Source of the DNA: Cardiocondyla obscurior
Lineage: Eukaryota; Arthropoda; Insecta; Hymenoptera; Formicidae
Direction: 5' to 3'
Assembly (NCBI RefSeq): GCF_019399895.1
Contig: NC_091871.1
Span: forward strand, 1,703,001 to 1,767,000
DNA length: 64,000 bases
Part shown: in pieces, positions 42,423-55,812 of the stretch
Layout: each line of letters opens with the position of its first letter
Position numbering within the stretch: the stretch's first letter is position 1
The notes under the pieces: generated by a model
Told to the model about the DNA's origin: nothing
Databases searched by the model: none
Seen by the model: only the letters and a program-made list of their open reading frames with translations
Translations under genes and position numbers: made by a program

Positions 42423-45400
42423 TTTGAAGTAATTGAGTTTTTATGTCCACTGGCTACGGTACCTGCATATGTATTTATAGAGACACGTCCTATCAGCCGT
42501 GCACATTTAGATTAACATTCATATCATTTGAAACGGTTAGTTTGTGCCGCCGAACAAGTTGGCTTATACATAATTTAAATAAGAAAAAAAATAAAAAGAA
42601 AGAGATAAAGAGAACATGAATTACAGATGAAATATCAGGATTAGATACTTTGTATCTACCTGTCGACACGGCAAAGAGAAAAAAATCGAGAGAATATACG
42701 GAGTAAATGCGGAAAATGTATGCACCGTCACAAAGTAGAAGCAGATATACAACATTATTTACTTTGCGCAAATAACGGCGTAACCTGAATAACTGTTATG
42801 AAATTAATACCAAAGGCTGCCTGTTCTTGCCAGTTTTCTTAAGCGACGGCAGGTTGGACCAGTGGAAGTATAGCAAGTAGAGTCGAAATAATCGCGTTCG
42901 CGATATATATATATCGGCGATAACAAGTCTAATAAACAGGGCCTGATAAAACGGCCGGCGACCCGCTAATTGATACGTGTTCCAGATACCGTTACAGAGT
43001 ATGCTAATAAGGCAGTCGGTAGAGTAAATTATGGGTGCGCTGCGTGCGTGGGTGTAAAGCGAGGCGAATTGAAGCGTGGCAATTACGATTTGGTAAAACG
43101 CCCGGCGGACGCGGCAAAAGATTACGGATGCCGCGTCGGCCAACTTGAATGACACAAGTAACACTCGAGCTCGCGTCGCACCACTCCGCGGATCCGTTAC
43201 ATTGCTGCGCGATGGAGGCTGCCTCGAGGATCGTCGACCGGATCTCCCTCTCTCTGCCTCTCTTTATCTCGGCTTTCATCAAGGCTGGGTTGTCGCCGAG
43301 CCGAACCGATACGATCCAACCGCAACTGCGGCCGCAACAACGCTTGCTTGCCCAAGATAACCGGGCGTTCATGGCTGCGTCGACGAAGCACCCCTCTCGC
43401 GTAGGTCGCGGCGCGATTTATTAAATAATTGAACGCGTCTGAGTATCATTGTCGCCGCGCCGTCGAGAGGGGAAGGAAAAAAAAAAAAAAAAAATATCGT
43501 GGCGGAAACGCTTGGTAGCCTGTGCGCGTGACGCGGTCATTAATCGTCGGGCGCGCAGAGGGAAAAACGGACTTATCGCGCGGGGAACACGTGCACGGGT
43601 GGTCGTCTATTGTACATATGACTGGCGCAGTCAGTTGCGTTTTGCGACGGTCTGCTCGTTTTTTCGGGTTTTCAATAAGTGACTCTGTGTTCCTTAAGGA
43701 AAGAGGCGCGCGTATTTTTCTGGAATAGTTTTATCACTCGTCTCGCGTCGCTGTTCTTTCGCGGCATCGATAAATACGTATATAAGGAACACTGCAAAGG
43801 ATATCAATGTCGAAAACACTCCCGATGTCAAAAGCAAAAAGCTACCCGATACTGCATTCTTATCGAAATACCGTAAACTCCCTATTCCATTGAGCTCACC
43901 CTTTGTGCGCGAGCGTTTATGTACAGAAAGCTTTTCCCTTTTTTTTTCTTTTTTATTTTGTTCTTTTTTTTATCCTTCTCACTCTAAATGGGCGCAGGAA
44001 CAAGTCAAACGTTACCCCCGGTGATTTTACCTCATCGGAGATATTTTTATTCAGTCCAATAAAACGAACGTGCCAGACGAAGCGCGCGACCGATGCATTT
44101 TTAATTCAATTGCGACCAACGGAAAAGAAGGTAACGGAGAAAACGTAAATAAACGCAATACGTGCGGTATACCCCGGAAGTTAAATATTCGTTTCGACGG
44201 ACCGAGCAACGAATCGACGACGATAACCATTGCGCGACTTCGGGCAGATTAATTTTCTCGGCTGGCTGGTCATTTTCTCATGCATCGCTTGGTACGCCGA
44301 ATAACAGAATATTTTATTTTTTTCTTTCTCTTTTTCTCACTCTTTTTTTTAATATATATATATACATATACATACATAAAGCTCAACGCTAATTAGCTGT
44401 TGCTACTCGCCAGCCAATATTAACGGTAAATAGATGCAAGCGTGTGATTTTTTATTAAATTTTATTTTAATCGAGATAGTTAAATTAAATTACTTTTCTC
44501 GCGTTACGCTCTTATAGGAGCACATTATGAACGATTAACTGTGTATTTATCAGCAATCATTTACGAGTAGTAAATTTTGAGCGTACGTTCATTATTTCTT
44601 CCGCAATTTTGTTAGTTCTTTTTTTTTAGAATTATATATAAAAATGCAATAAGTTTTATTGATTCGATATTTAATGGTGTAATGGTATAATGGTAGTAAT
44701 ATTCGCAATTTCGTCGCGGACAATATTAACGCGGCAATTCGCGTGCCCCGTTATCCCGTTCAATTGCGGAGAAAATCGAACTTGTCGGAAATAGCGGTTT
44801 GAACTCTGGCGAGCCATTCTGGATGTTAATGATCGTCGAAATTACGCCGTTCGAGAATTTCGGACGTGCCATGACGGAAAATAAATGTGCACTCGATACG
44901 ACGGTGTGAAGCCAATGACATTGCATGCACAAAGTTTGAGCATTTTAATACAAATAAATAATTAAAAAAAAAAAAAAAAAATTGGAGTTGAGGCGTTTCA
45001 GCTGAATTTTAAAATTGAAAATGCAGTTGTTCGTTTCAGTCGGCGGCTTTTTCGCTCTGAACGGCAAGAGCAAACACTTACTTGTTCTGTTGCAAATGAA
45101 CAAAGATAAATATTATATAAAAAAAAACGAGTCCACGCGAAAGAGTATTAAAAAAATGTAACATGCAGCAAAAAGAAAGAAAGCAAAAAAGAAAAGAGGG
45201 ATAATTCAGAATAAAAGAGCGTAGATTCGCTCATGCGGATTCAGTTTTTACAGGTGACAAAGCATAGAATTAAAAAAAAATTAAAAAAAAGAAAAAAATT
45301 AAAAAAAAAAAAGGCTGCAATCGCCGACTGTTGTATTATTTTATACACTCCGCGATACTTCCGCAAATGATTAATGTTGCACGTTTGTCGAGAATTTTGA

Positions 45401-48076
45401 CAAGCTTAAAAATAATGGCAGTTTGTTGTGTGTATATGCGTCGTTGGACGAAACCGGCCTCGTTGAGAATGAAATGCAAATTAACGATGACGGTGAGTGT
45501 GAAGATAAATTAGTTTATCGTACTTTCCTTCTATAAAAATTTACGCGAAGTTTGCCGCGGCTTTTGTGTCATTCTTACGTCATGGCGTAGTTCAAACTGT
45601 ACACGTTTATGTGCACTGGTTTATTGCTCAAAGCAATCAGTATTAAAGGAAAAGGAAACCGATTGGAGAACGGCATTACTCCGAGGGGGGACTCGCTCCG
45701 ATTAACAGCGCGGCGACGAATCGTGCTTAAACGACTAAGTCGTTAATCGTGCGTATACTTAATTACGGCTAATTAACTAACCGAGGGATCGTACACAGAA
45801 CGACGGCGCGACAGCGCCGCGATGGAGGGAGCTACGGGGGGTCGAGGATTCTCAATAAATACTCCTTAAATTACAAATCTTACGCGACCCGGCTGCTACG
45901 CTCTTTGTATACACTTAAAAACACCTTGCGCGACAAATATACAGATTGGATGCCGGCTGCTGGGCACTCGGGCTCGCGCCGTTAATTACGCCGCCAATGA
46001 TTCTAATCGCGATTTGGACCACTCGAGACTCGTAATTAATTACATTTAATGTAATATATTAAATAGACTGTTAATTCTCTAACTAAAGGTGCCCCCTTAA
46101 AGTGCCGAGTCGAAATATCGCCGGGAAAACCGGCCATGGTGCCGTTTCGTCAGGGAAATGGGAAACCGTGAATCGAGGAGAACGAAAACTCTCTTTTTCT
46201 TCGGCCTCTCGGGTTTCCCCGTCGTCTCGATAACTGCTCTCGGTGTTCGCGCAAATTTCAAGGAAACCCGCGAAAATTGATCTCGCCACCCCACCCCCAC
46301 CTCGCTCGGCGGAATATTATGCATTGAAATGATCCGGTACGCGTACATTTTTTTTTTTTTTTTATGTTATACACGTCTAATCGACTATCTACTCGCCTAA
46401 CGTTCCTAGTCATCTATGTACAGTCTTGCATTGGCGCGGTAATAAGGATCTCGGATATTACTCCTTACTATCCCCTTTTTTCTTTTTTTTCTTTATTCTT
46501 TTCTTTTACATAACGTAGAAAATATATAGGCGACAACAATATCGCGCTGCTCCTTTCGACATCCGAGAAGAATGTACAATGAGCTGCGAGAATTATTCCA
46601 TCGGGAGTGGAATTACGAAATCTGGGTCACCGACAATTCCTGGACGCTTGCTGTGTTATTAAGCAAATGATACATCTCCTCAGCGACCGTTTCCTCGTTT
46701 CGCACGACAATGGCCTCGATTACGAAGCGAATCGCGATACGCGTAGGATGACTAGCGCCGATTTCGCGTCCAGCCGTGAAAATTAGGATGACGCATGCGA
46801 TTAATCGCACTTCTACAAAACCGGCCAGGTGCAATCCGTTTCGCGGTAACAAACGATTGCAATAAACGAATACGCAACGAGATGCACTGACTCGGCACGA
46901 AGCCTTGATTGTTCCGCGGCGATGAATCACGGAATCGATGTACCTGCTATCAAAATGCCGTTAGATATCCCTTTCGTTTCTCTCTTCGCTTCGTTCAGCT
47001 CGGCCTCCCTGATTTTCGAGCATGATTGATCGGCTCTGCAGGTGTGATTAAATGAGAAAACCCGGGGCGATTCTGTGACGCGCGACATATAGGGTCCCAA
47101 TAAATCTGTACTCGACAGACGGGCAGCTTACGAGTATATATATATATATGTATATATAACACGATGATTTTTAAATAAAGCAAGATTGCGAGAACGCGTT
47201 CTCCCGGTACTCAATTATTGGGCCGATAAGAGACGCATCTCTTTATCGGGAGACGACTCGTTCGGGAGCGACCGAGAGCTTAAATTCAGGCGTTCCTTCA
47301 TTCAAAAGGATCGATATTCCGCTTCTGAAGACCCGAGCCTTCCAGACGAATAACCGCGCATACGATAAATGAAATCTAGCTCGACGTAAAATATTTCTGA
47401 AATTCTGAACAAAAAAAAAAAAAAAAAAGGAATAAAAAAATTGTCGTATCTCGCGCTCTATTAAAATGACATGTACAGTAATTTCGTCTTAATCGCGCGC
47501 TGTTTTTTTTTTTATTCGGACTTTATATTTTTGTCTGTAACACGGTAATTACGTAGTTTCCCAGACGTAAAACAATAAACTTCGAGCTGTTATTTATCCA
47601 GGTGAGGGCGGCTCTTACTCTCTGGAATTCGATATTCGAGATACATAAAAGGGTTTCGCGACACTCCGGTGAGTCGAACCAGCTTCGCCTTTCGTTCGGA
47701 ATATCTCGATTGAAATTTATCTCGTCGAAGAGCACATTAATATAAAAGAATCGTTTCGATTTAAAAAGTTTAAAGAAATTATTTCGGTCCGTGCGACAAT
47801 TATTTGTGACGTTCGAGGAAACGGTCGCATTTTCTTCGCGGGAAGAAAAAAAGAAGCGTGATATAGCGGCATTCTATTCCTTAAAACTCTGATACAATTA
47901 CGGTGATGTCTGCGATTTTGAGAATTTCACGGGAAAAGCGGTGGATGCGATTCGAGTGTGTGTGTCGCGGCGCGGGACGACGCGTTTTGCCTACGTAAAG
48001 AAAATGCGAGTCTAAGTCAACGAGCGTACATGATATAAAATATAATCTCTAGTAGGAATAAATATATGTTTCTACT

Positions 48077-48110
<34 letters not shown>

Positions 48111-48202
48111 TATGCCTATATATACGTATATACAATTAAACATTCGCGATTTCTCTTTCTCGTATTACGACGAGAAGATATCGGGAAGAGAACTCTATTT
48201 AA
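42423..48202. other. Unique non-coding DNA
   Basis: No exon with splice support. CpG-rich parts at 43.0-43.6 kb give overlapping frames of 60-120 codons on both strands, which is taken as chance. A/T homopolymers at 43,477-43,494, 44,963-44,980, 45,270-45,311, 46,351-46,363 and 47,411-47,428. AT microsatellites at 44,353-44,375 and 47,137-47,156. Confidence 0.35.
48081..48107. repeat. (TA)n microsatellite
   Basis: About 13 uninterrupted TA units, followed by degenerate TATATACGTATATAC. Confidence 0.95.
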
Positions 48203-48351
48203 CCCTTAAACGCTATTCTAGCTGCTTTATTTCTTTCTGCGTAAACCTCGAGTTCTAGCGTATCAATTTCAAGGAATTTTTTGTCAATCGGCATGCGCTG
48301 ATTGGAAGAGATAGTCCTGGGCTACCGTAACCCAGAGTTCCCACTCAAGGG
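48203..48351. mobile_element. piggyBac-like MITE with TTAA target duplication
   Basis: A 149-bp segment lies exactly between two TTAA tetranucleotides (48199-48202 and 48352-48355). It begins CCCTTAAACG, and its right end read in reverse begins CCCTTGAGTG, so 7 of 10 terminal bases agree and all differences are transitions. TTAA target choice with CCC-starting ends is the hallmark of the piggyBac superfamily. Near the right end is a CTGGG...CCCAG hairpin, a subterminal structure often seen in such elements. No transposase. Confidence 0.65.
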
Positions 48352-48355
48352 TTAA

Positions 48356-51300
48356 TCGATATACCGAGGACTTCGCTGTCAAACACGTGGCTCGAGTAAA
48401 AGTGCCGCGATACTTTACCCTCGCCGAGTGAAAATATTTCATTGAGCGCTCCTACCGTCGATACTTTATTTCCGGTGTTTGGTATCGATTTCGCGTAAAC
48501 CGTCGACGGGCGTAGGAAACTGCGGCGAGTAAAAGGGTCCGTCGCTGCAACGCGCGCGTTACATCACCCATAATGGGACACTTGTCCCATCTTTGAATAT
48601 TTCACGGATGAACTCGTCCCTATCGGCTTTACGTCACGACTACGCATCGATTTTGACGCGCCGCGACGCGCAGTACGTTCAATTAAACGACCGGCGACAA
48701 TGGAGGTGTAGTGGTCTGGTTAAATTGCACGGAGCGCCGAGTAAACTTTAAACGTTCTCTGTTTCGTCATCGATCCTCTCTCCGTGCCGTCTCTCGGGTC
48801 GTCGCCGCGTAGCCGAGTCAAACTTTCGCGAAATTTTCCCCCGTAAATTACGCAAAAGATTGTAAATTACGCGAACGAGCCTTGGGAACACCTGGAGAGA
48901 GAGCTTTTTTTCCACTCCATTTTCATTTATTTAACGCTTTCACGGGAGAGAGTGCTGGCAAAAAAAAAAAAAAAAAAGTTTTCTTTTAATATTCCGTGAT
49001 AGACCGACCTGAAAGTTTCAGCGGTGACTTTTCCCCGTGGCTGCTGAGAAAATATCTATTTATCTCTCGGTTGAATTAAGAACGGAAATGGATTAAACCA
49101 TTTGCGAGACTACGCCTTCACGCCGCGACGAGGGGGTGGACTTTATTTTAGCTCCGACGTGCGCTTCGGCTCGTCCAGGTCAAGGATCCCCGCGCGCCGT
49201 TGAATCACGACGTAGTTACATCCCCTTGCTCTCCTTTATACATCGCGCAACAAAATGCGTTCTCGGACGGCGCGGGAATGCCGCCGCGAACAAAGTTACG
49301 AGTTGTTGACGAGCGTTTCGCTCGATTGGAAAAGGCGCGAAGCGCCCAACTACGTTTCCCGACGTTCCTTTTCCGCCGTTTAATGGGAGAAGTTGAATTG
49401 TACCGTATACTTTCGGATATTGCCGAGCGCGTCGAGCTTAACGACCCCCGAGGGTGACAATACGCCCGCATGAAAGTCTTCAAATTTCGTGCCCGCTTCC
49501 ATTCGTCGTTAATTATGAATGTCTCTCTCTTTGTGGACGAGCAATTTTACGCGCGGAATTAAACGCGCTAGACTGTTCGAATAATGGTAATTCCGCAACG
49601 GCTGCCCGCGGTAACGGAGTATTTTTTTATTAATTGATCCACGGCGCGGTGTCATGTGTCCGATAGTGCATCCCCCCGGGGCTCGGAAAAAATGGGGAAA
49701 AAAGGTCCGATTGCGAGGTCACTGGCCCTTCGGGCCTCGTCGTGCTACATATTCTTTGAAGTTTCACACGCCCTCGCTATCGCTTGCCGTTAACATTACA
49801 TCTCGCTTTGAAGGGACTCGCGCGAGTTTTGGAAAAATTCATAATCAAAATTCAGTCCTGAATCATTGATATACGTATGTATATTACTGATTTTTTTTTT
49901 TAACCGAGAAAAAATATTTTAGACTAGTAACGATGGTCCTATCATCCCGTTTCTTCGTAAAAGAAATCACGAAGAAGCAGTAAAGTTATTTGCCATCAAT
50001 ATAAAAATTTTTACGTTGATGAATTTTAACTCAAATTTTTTTACGTTATTATATTTAAAATTCATTTAGGAAAGGTCGTAATAATTTCACGCGGAACCTT
50101 TTTCTTTATTAATTTTTAACACATTTTTCTTTACCTAGCATACATTAATATTCACTTGAAATTCATCTGAAGAACCCCTCTGGCACAGAATATCCGTAGT
50201 CAGAGAATCTCTTCAGGAAATTGCGAATTAACGGGCGGCGCTTGTTATCGATCGTCGTAATATATACATATACATATACAGCGGCACGGAAACGCATACG
50301 CGCACGCCTTGCGAAATGTCGCGCTGGCGCTTTTATTGTCAAAAATCACGCTTGAACTTCGGATAGTTCCCAGGGAGAGAATGGCCGATTAGTGGCTGGC
50401 GTGAACAAGGAAAACTCGTTCAACTGCCGGCGGCCGCATCAGGGTGTAACAGCCCTTTCGTACCCTAGCTAACTTAGAGACATCACGAGACAGTTCCGCG
50501 CGGTGTTTAGGCTTTACGGCGCGTCGCTATAAATCCGGCGTGGTCGACGGTAAAACTTGTTTACCCGGTAGCATCGTTCGACGAGGGTCGGCTTTCGAGG
50601 TGTGTGCACCGTATCCGTGTGCGATCGCGGCGTTTACGATAATCGTGTAGGTCAGAATTTGGAGTTAGGTCCGAAGATCGATGGCACAGGAAATAGATTA
50701 TTAATCAATTCCCTTAGGGACGCGTTCGCACGCAGCAAATTAGCGCCACGCGAAACGAGAAAGGGGAGGTGGCGAAGGGGAGTAATGGACCAGGAGGAAA
50801 CGGGATGGCCGGCTCTTTAACCCCTCCCCCCCCTCGGGCCATTTTTGCCTCTTATCTGCCGTCGAGAAGAAACGTCCGCCGTTATCGGATGCGTCTTAGC
50901 CGCGGCGAACCTTTCTTTTCATTTCATCTTTTCCTTTCTCCATCTTCTTCATTGTCCGGCTCGCTTCTTCCCCGTTATTAGATCGCTTAATTAAGCGGCG
51001 ATACCGATCGTCCGCGGCGGATACGATGATAATCGCTTTGATAAACGGCCATTCGTTAATTAATCACTAATGCCGGGAGTTTTTCGCCTGGTTGCCGACT
51101 ACACAATCTCCCCCAGTCCCGCCGTTAATTATTCCGTATGGCAGTATAATAATCAACATCAAAATGCGAACGCATTACGCATGCCACGGGCAGTTAATAT
51201 TTTTGTAATAAGCGTATGATTCTGCCTCTGTCTGAAGCATTCGCCACTCGCAAACTTTACGCATCGGGGGGTCCGCTTTAGTGCCGTGTTCTTATTAAAA

Positions 51301-52913
51301 ATAAAAAAAAATCGCTGTGGCTTTTTTTTATGAAGCCCTGCTCTCCAGCAAGTGGAATGCCGAGATACCCATGTTGTTTTTGATCTATTGTTTTACCGGG
51401 TCATAATGGACGTTATTAGACATTTTTGTTTCGCGAGCAGAAAAATTGGAAGAGCAAAAAAGCCGGCTTCTGCTTCGAAAGGAGAAGTTAATCAATTTGC
51501 GAGAGAAACTGTTGAGTCAAGTTAGGAAATTAATGGCCAGCCCGTTGCAATTAACATAAAAATTGTCTTGATCAGTTATGAAATTTTTGAATCGTAAAAT
51601 AGGCTTTAAAGTTATCGGTAAAGTACAAAAGTTTTTTTCCGAAATATCCGCTATTTGTAGAAACTGTGACGTGAAACCAAATTGTTTATTGAAAAGAAAA
51701 AAGAAAAAAAAATGTTTCTTAAAACATAACGTCGCCTAAAGGGAAAGGGACAATATATACAATACGTTTCGAACTATTTGCTTTTCTCGAGTGTTTTAAT
51801 TTTCGATGTTCGGCGGTTCTCTTGTCCAGCTTCGAATATCCTTTCCAACCTTTCCTCCGACAACCTGCATGACATGTAACAAGCGACACGGATGCAACGA
51901 TGCAATTTTTTAATTGATACGTCGTCGACGTATTCCCGAGCGCCATTAAAGCGTGGGATTAAAAGGCGGAATATTGGACGATAAAAAAAAAAGGGAAAAA
52001 AAAAAAGAACTAGCTTGCGGGAGAAAGGAAAAAAGAGAATTTGTCTGGACGTGGGGGCTCCACCTTTTAAATTCCGACGGGGAAAAAATGGAGCTTTTAT
52101 AATGTAAGTAACGACCGATTAAATAATTATTCCGTCCGTAATCAAATTTCTCATTTTTTGATGTACAAAGAGAAAAAGGAGGGGAGGGTGGGGGAGAAAC
52201 AAGAGAGCAGAAAGATGAAATGCATCTACTGTTTTCGAGTAATATTTTTATGGCATTTCTTCGTCAAAGCCGATTAAATATTTATTAAAGAATGCTCTCT
52301 TTTACGTCGCGATATCTCCGGCATTATACTGCATGCATTATTTTACAAAAATTTTAACGCGAGAACACAAAATCCAGCGGGGACGTTTTTCAATACCTGT
52401 TTCATATTTTATTGTACGCGAACAGGCGCGAGTATGTATATGTAAAAATATGTGCATTAAAATGTCAGAAGAGGTTCGCCATCCGTTTCACGTCTATACT
52501 CCCTACAAATCTCGAATATTCGTAATTCCGGGTTTATGAATTTTCAAAAGATTTAAAAATCGTAGTTGTTTTAATGCCTTGAGGATGGTGCCGTAACGCT
52601 TTTTTTTCAGATCGAGCTGAACATTTAATAATTAATATATTACCGGCTAAATCTATTAAATATTAATAGATTACCGGCAATATACATAAATACGGCAGTG
52701 CATTAATTTAACTCTTTCTTCTTCTTCTTTTTTTATTAACAACAGCTAGTTGATATCGCGATATCGACGTAATATACCTTCTCGCTCGTGCTAATAAAAA
52801 TTTCAGTCCAATTAAGCGTTTAAACGCATGAAATAATCCTAAACCGGAGAAAATATATGAAACATTTAAATACACGGTGTCGAGGTGAAATAATTTTATC
52901 TCCAGCTGGGATA
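48356..52913. other. Unique non-coding DNA
   Basis: CpG-rich around 48.5-49.5 and 50.2-51.2 kb, with only short overlapping frames. ATGGGACA-CT-TGTCCCAT at 48,573-48,590 is a short perfect inverted repeat. At 51,040-51,200 several TTAATTA/TAATCA homeodomain-type cores are clustered. A runs at 48,959-48,977 and 51,985-52,008. Confidence 0.35.
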
Positions 52914-53215
52914 TATAGGGTGTCTCACCCTATATTAACAAACTCTCAGAGTTAGATAGGTCTCGTGGATACAAGTCAATAAGTTCTATGCCATTTTGTA
53001 CAATTCTCAACCATTATTAAAAAAATAATTAAAATGTGTAACTTAAGAGCGACAAGGAAGCTGCGGGCGTGTGAGCGCGACAGACGAATGGCGCCTCGTC
53101 TGTCGCGCTCACTCACGCAGCTTCCTTGTCGCTTTTGCGCTAGACAAATTAATTTTTTTCTCAATAACTATCGTGAATTTTGCAAAACGGCAAAGAACTT
53201 ATTGACTTATATCCA
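52914..53215. mobile_element. MITE family E, copy lacking its right terminal repeat
   Basis: Left end TATAGGGTGTCTCACCCTAT, then the same GTTAGATAGGTCTCGTGGAT and central foldback as the 9.4-kb copy. It stops after AGAACTTATTGACTTATATCC without the final inverted GGGACACCCTGTA. It belongs to the same subgroup as the 9.4-kb copy. Confidence 0.8.
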
Positions 53216-55560
53216 CTTCTTTGGTCCATCTTCTTGGATCCATCTTTGGACTACCAGCAAAGGTGCTGCATGTTCACGTTAATGAGAACTAGGCAAACTT
53301 ACATACAGACGACGCACTCGAGAGAGATTTTATCACCGAGTTTCATGTCGCTAAAAAAGCAACGGGGAGCTAGTCAGGAAACTTTGATGTTTCTGCCTTT
53401 ATTCCGCATAATATATAATTTTGAACTAAGTAATTTTGAAGTCTAGTATAATTTCGGGTCTCATAACGCAAGGCTCTTTGACAAATTGAGGGGTTAAGTT
53501 TTATTAGGCTAATTTGCATACAAAGTGATTTTAAAACAGGTTGTTAAAGATAGAACACGCTTTTGACACGTTCGAGAAATGTTCTGCGTCAATTTTTCTT
53601 TGTAACATTTTTTTATATTTTACGTTCTTTTATCACGTTACTTCATATACGAATCTAAATTCTAAATTTGCCTCGGAATATCGCGTCGAATTTCTTAAGT
53701 TAAACCGAGGTGCGACGCTGGTTATCCATGTCCGAAATTTATTTTTCGTTCCGTTTATTGACGATAAAACAAACCGTGAAAGAAAAAGGGTCGAGTTTAG
53801 ATTGGAGAAGGAACGTCTGTTGGCGGAGTTTAATGGCTTGATTTCAAATCACGTAGACTCGACCCTGGAGTTTGATTCGTTTCTCTCGTTTGCTCCTTCT
53901 ACGCCACCCTTTGTCGGGCTTTTATTTCGTTATTTTTTTTTTTTTTCCCGGTCTCACGCCCTGCTTGTCCCGGCAACGCCAAATACGTGCGTCGTCCGTT
54001 TCGAGTTAAAGCGTCGGCAACGAGGAAAATTGTGCGTACGATTCCTGGAACTTAACCTTGTGCGAAAGATCGGCTGGTCGGTCAAGAGGCATCTTTTTAC
54101 CTCGGCGAAGCGATTTCATATAAGGCTGCTGTATTTATCGAATTATTTTCAACGCACCACGTCAATTTCCAGCAGAAACGTGTGGAAATTGGCAGCTGCG
54201 TTCTCGGAGTCTCAAATTATGGCACAGTCACGACGATCGCTATCACATTTCGTCACTCTGCCGTATTTTATGAGGCTACTTTATGAAACCAGAGTTACTC
54301 TTTCCTTTCAAGGAGGAAGTTATTCGCGTGAACGTTGCGAGAATCGTAAGTAATACCCTTGTCGTTCGTTTCTGCCGTCATGCGGAAGTTGATTACACCA
54401 GCGATAGCGGATTACTTGGCGGATCGTTGGCGATCGCTGCGTCTCTATCCTCTTTCAATTTCCAATCTATGGAATTATCACTTTTCCAGGGTATAATTAA
54501 ACGTATAATCATAAAGCAATAAATATTCTACGCACATCCGAAGGTCTAACGTCTTCTACAAGCCTGACCGATTCAGGGAATTGAAAATCGTATGGAAATT
54601 AAATAAGGAATTGGAAAAATTCTCGCGGATCAAGTTAAATTCTCGCGTAAGAGGAAGGGTAATATCTGGTTATTTCGCAATTAAAGTTGCCAAATAAGTA
54701 TTATCTCGCCGCGGAGCGCGGGGGACCGATAGTTTGAAAGTTATTCTGAATTCCGAGGGGGCTCTTTCAGCAGCTGTTGTCGTTATTCACGTCTCCGTCG
54801 ACGTAATATTGCATTTCGAAGGGCATCCGCTTTATAAAGTTTCGAAAGTGGCTTCGTTGGCGACGAGAAGCGAAGAGCGATTCCCGCGAGAGAGAAGACT
54901 CGCGAAGATCATCGGCGCGAATCTCCGCACTTCTGACGGCACAATCAAACTGTGGGTGGCTGGTTGTTACCGGGCGGACGGGAGTCCCGGGGAATGAGAA
55001 ATGTGTCTACCGTTGAAAATTAAAGGAGCTCGAAAGAAAAGAATCCCGTTTAAATCACCGGTCAAGCCGACTAGGAGATAACTGTGTCGTCGGCCACTTT
55101 GTTGCTCGCGCGACTTCGAGCAAATATCTTAATTCACCGTATAAATATCGCGATAATGATCACTGCAAAAGAGTGAGGAAAGAAGACAAGACGAGGAGGC
55201 ATCGCCGAGCGACGGCGGCGGCGGCGCCGATTAAAAGCCGGATACACGTACGATAAAACACAAGAACTTGTTCCGCGATAAACCTGCACCTGAGAAGCGG
55301 AAGAATTCACGTCCGTAAACTTATTCTTCCGAGAGGGTACGCGAAGGAAAGAAAGAGAAAAGAAGTTTCCGAAAGTATGGAATTACGAGAGGCTCTTGCG
55401 ATAAGTTAAACACACGCGTATAAATTTTTTCGCTCTCGCGTGAGTCGTGAAGTAATGGAGATACTTAAGTAGGTCTCATTCATGAGCAAGAAAATAAATA
55501 AAATAAGTAAATTGCCGTTGTTCGAGATTACCAACAGTTTTCTTTAACGCATTTCGTGTT
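53216..55560. other. Unique DNA with one unusually long open frame
   Basis: A plus-strand frame is open for 270 codons (53,541-54,353) but holds no ATG until near its end, contains a Phe run encoded by a T tract, and matches no family I know. Treated as non-coding. Confidence 0.3.
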
Positions 55561-55625
55561 GTGAGCTTGTCGCGTAATGCTGCTCATTCTTTATTTCTTG
55601 GACTCAGTCTACTGTATGCGGACAT

Positions 55626-55812
55626 GAAAAAAAAAAAAAAATTAAAAAAAAAAAAAAAAATTAGAAGGACGACGAATAATGAAAACGGAATGACAATAAT
55701 GGATCTGCCTGTACTCGATTCAGTACCTCTAAATGGCAGCGAGCAGCTGTACGTACCGGTCGTAATTGGTCATTCAGAAACAAACGAAAAAAAAAAAAAA
55801 AAAAAAAAAAAA
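55626..55812. repeat. Poly(A) tracts
   Basis: Two closely spaced A runs, at 55,626-55,660 (with one TT) and 55,787-55,812 (about 26 A). These could be old retroposon tails or simple slippage; no target duplication or retroposed body was seen. Confidence 0.7.

Noticed and set aside
48573..48590. Transposon end at ATGGGACACTTGTCCCAT
   Set aside because: The inverted repeat is only 8 bp per arm with no flanking element or target duplication.
53541..54353. 270-codon plus-strand open frame
   Set aside because: It has no ATG until near its end, includes a Phe run from a T tract, shows no codon bias and no known domain, and has no splice-site pair that would make it an internal exon.
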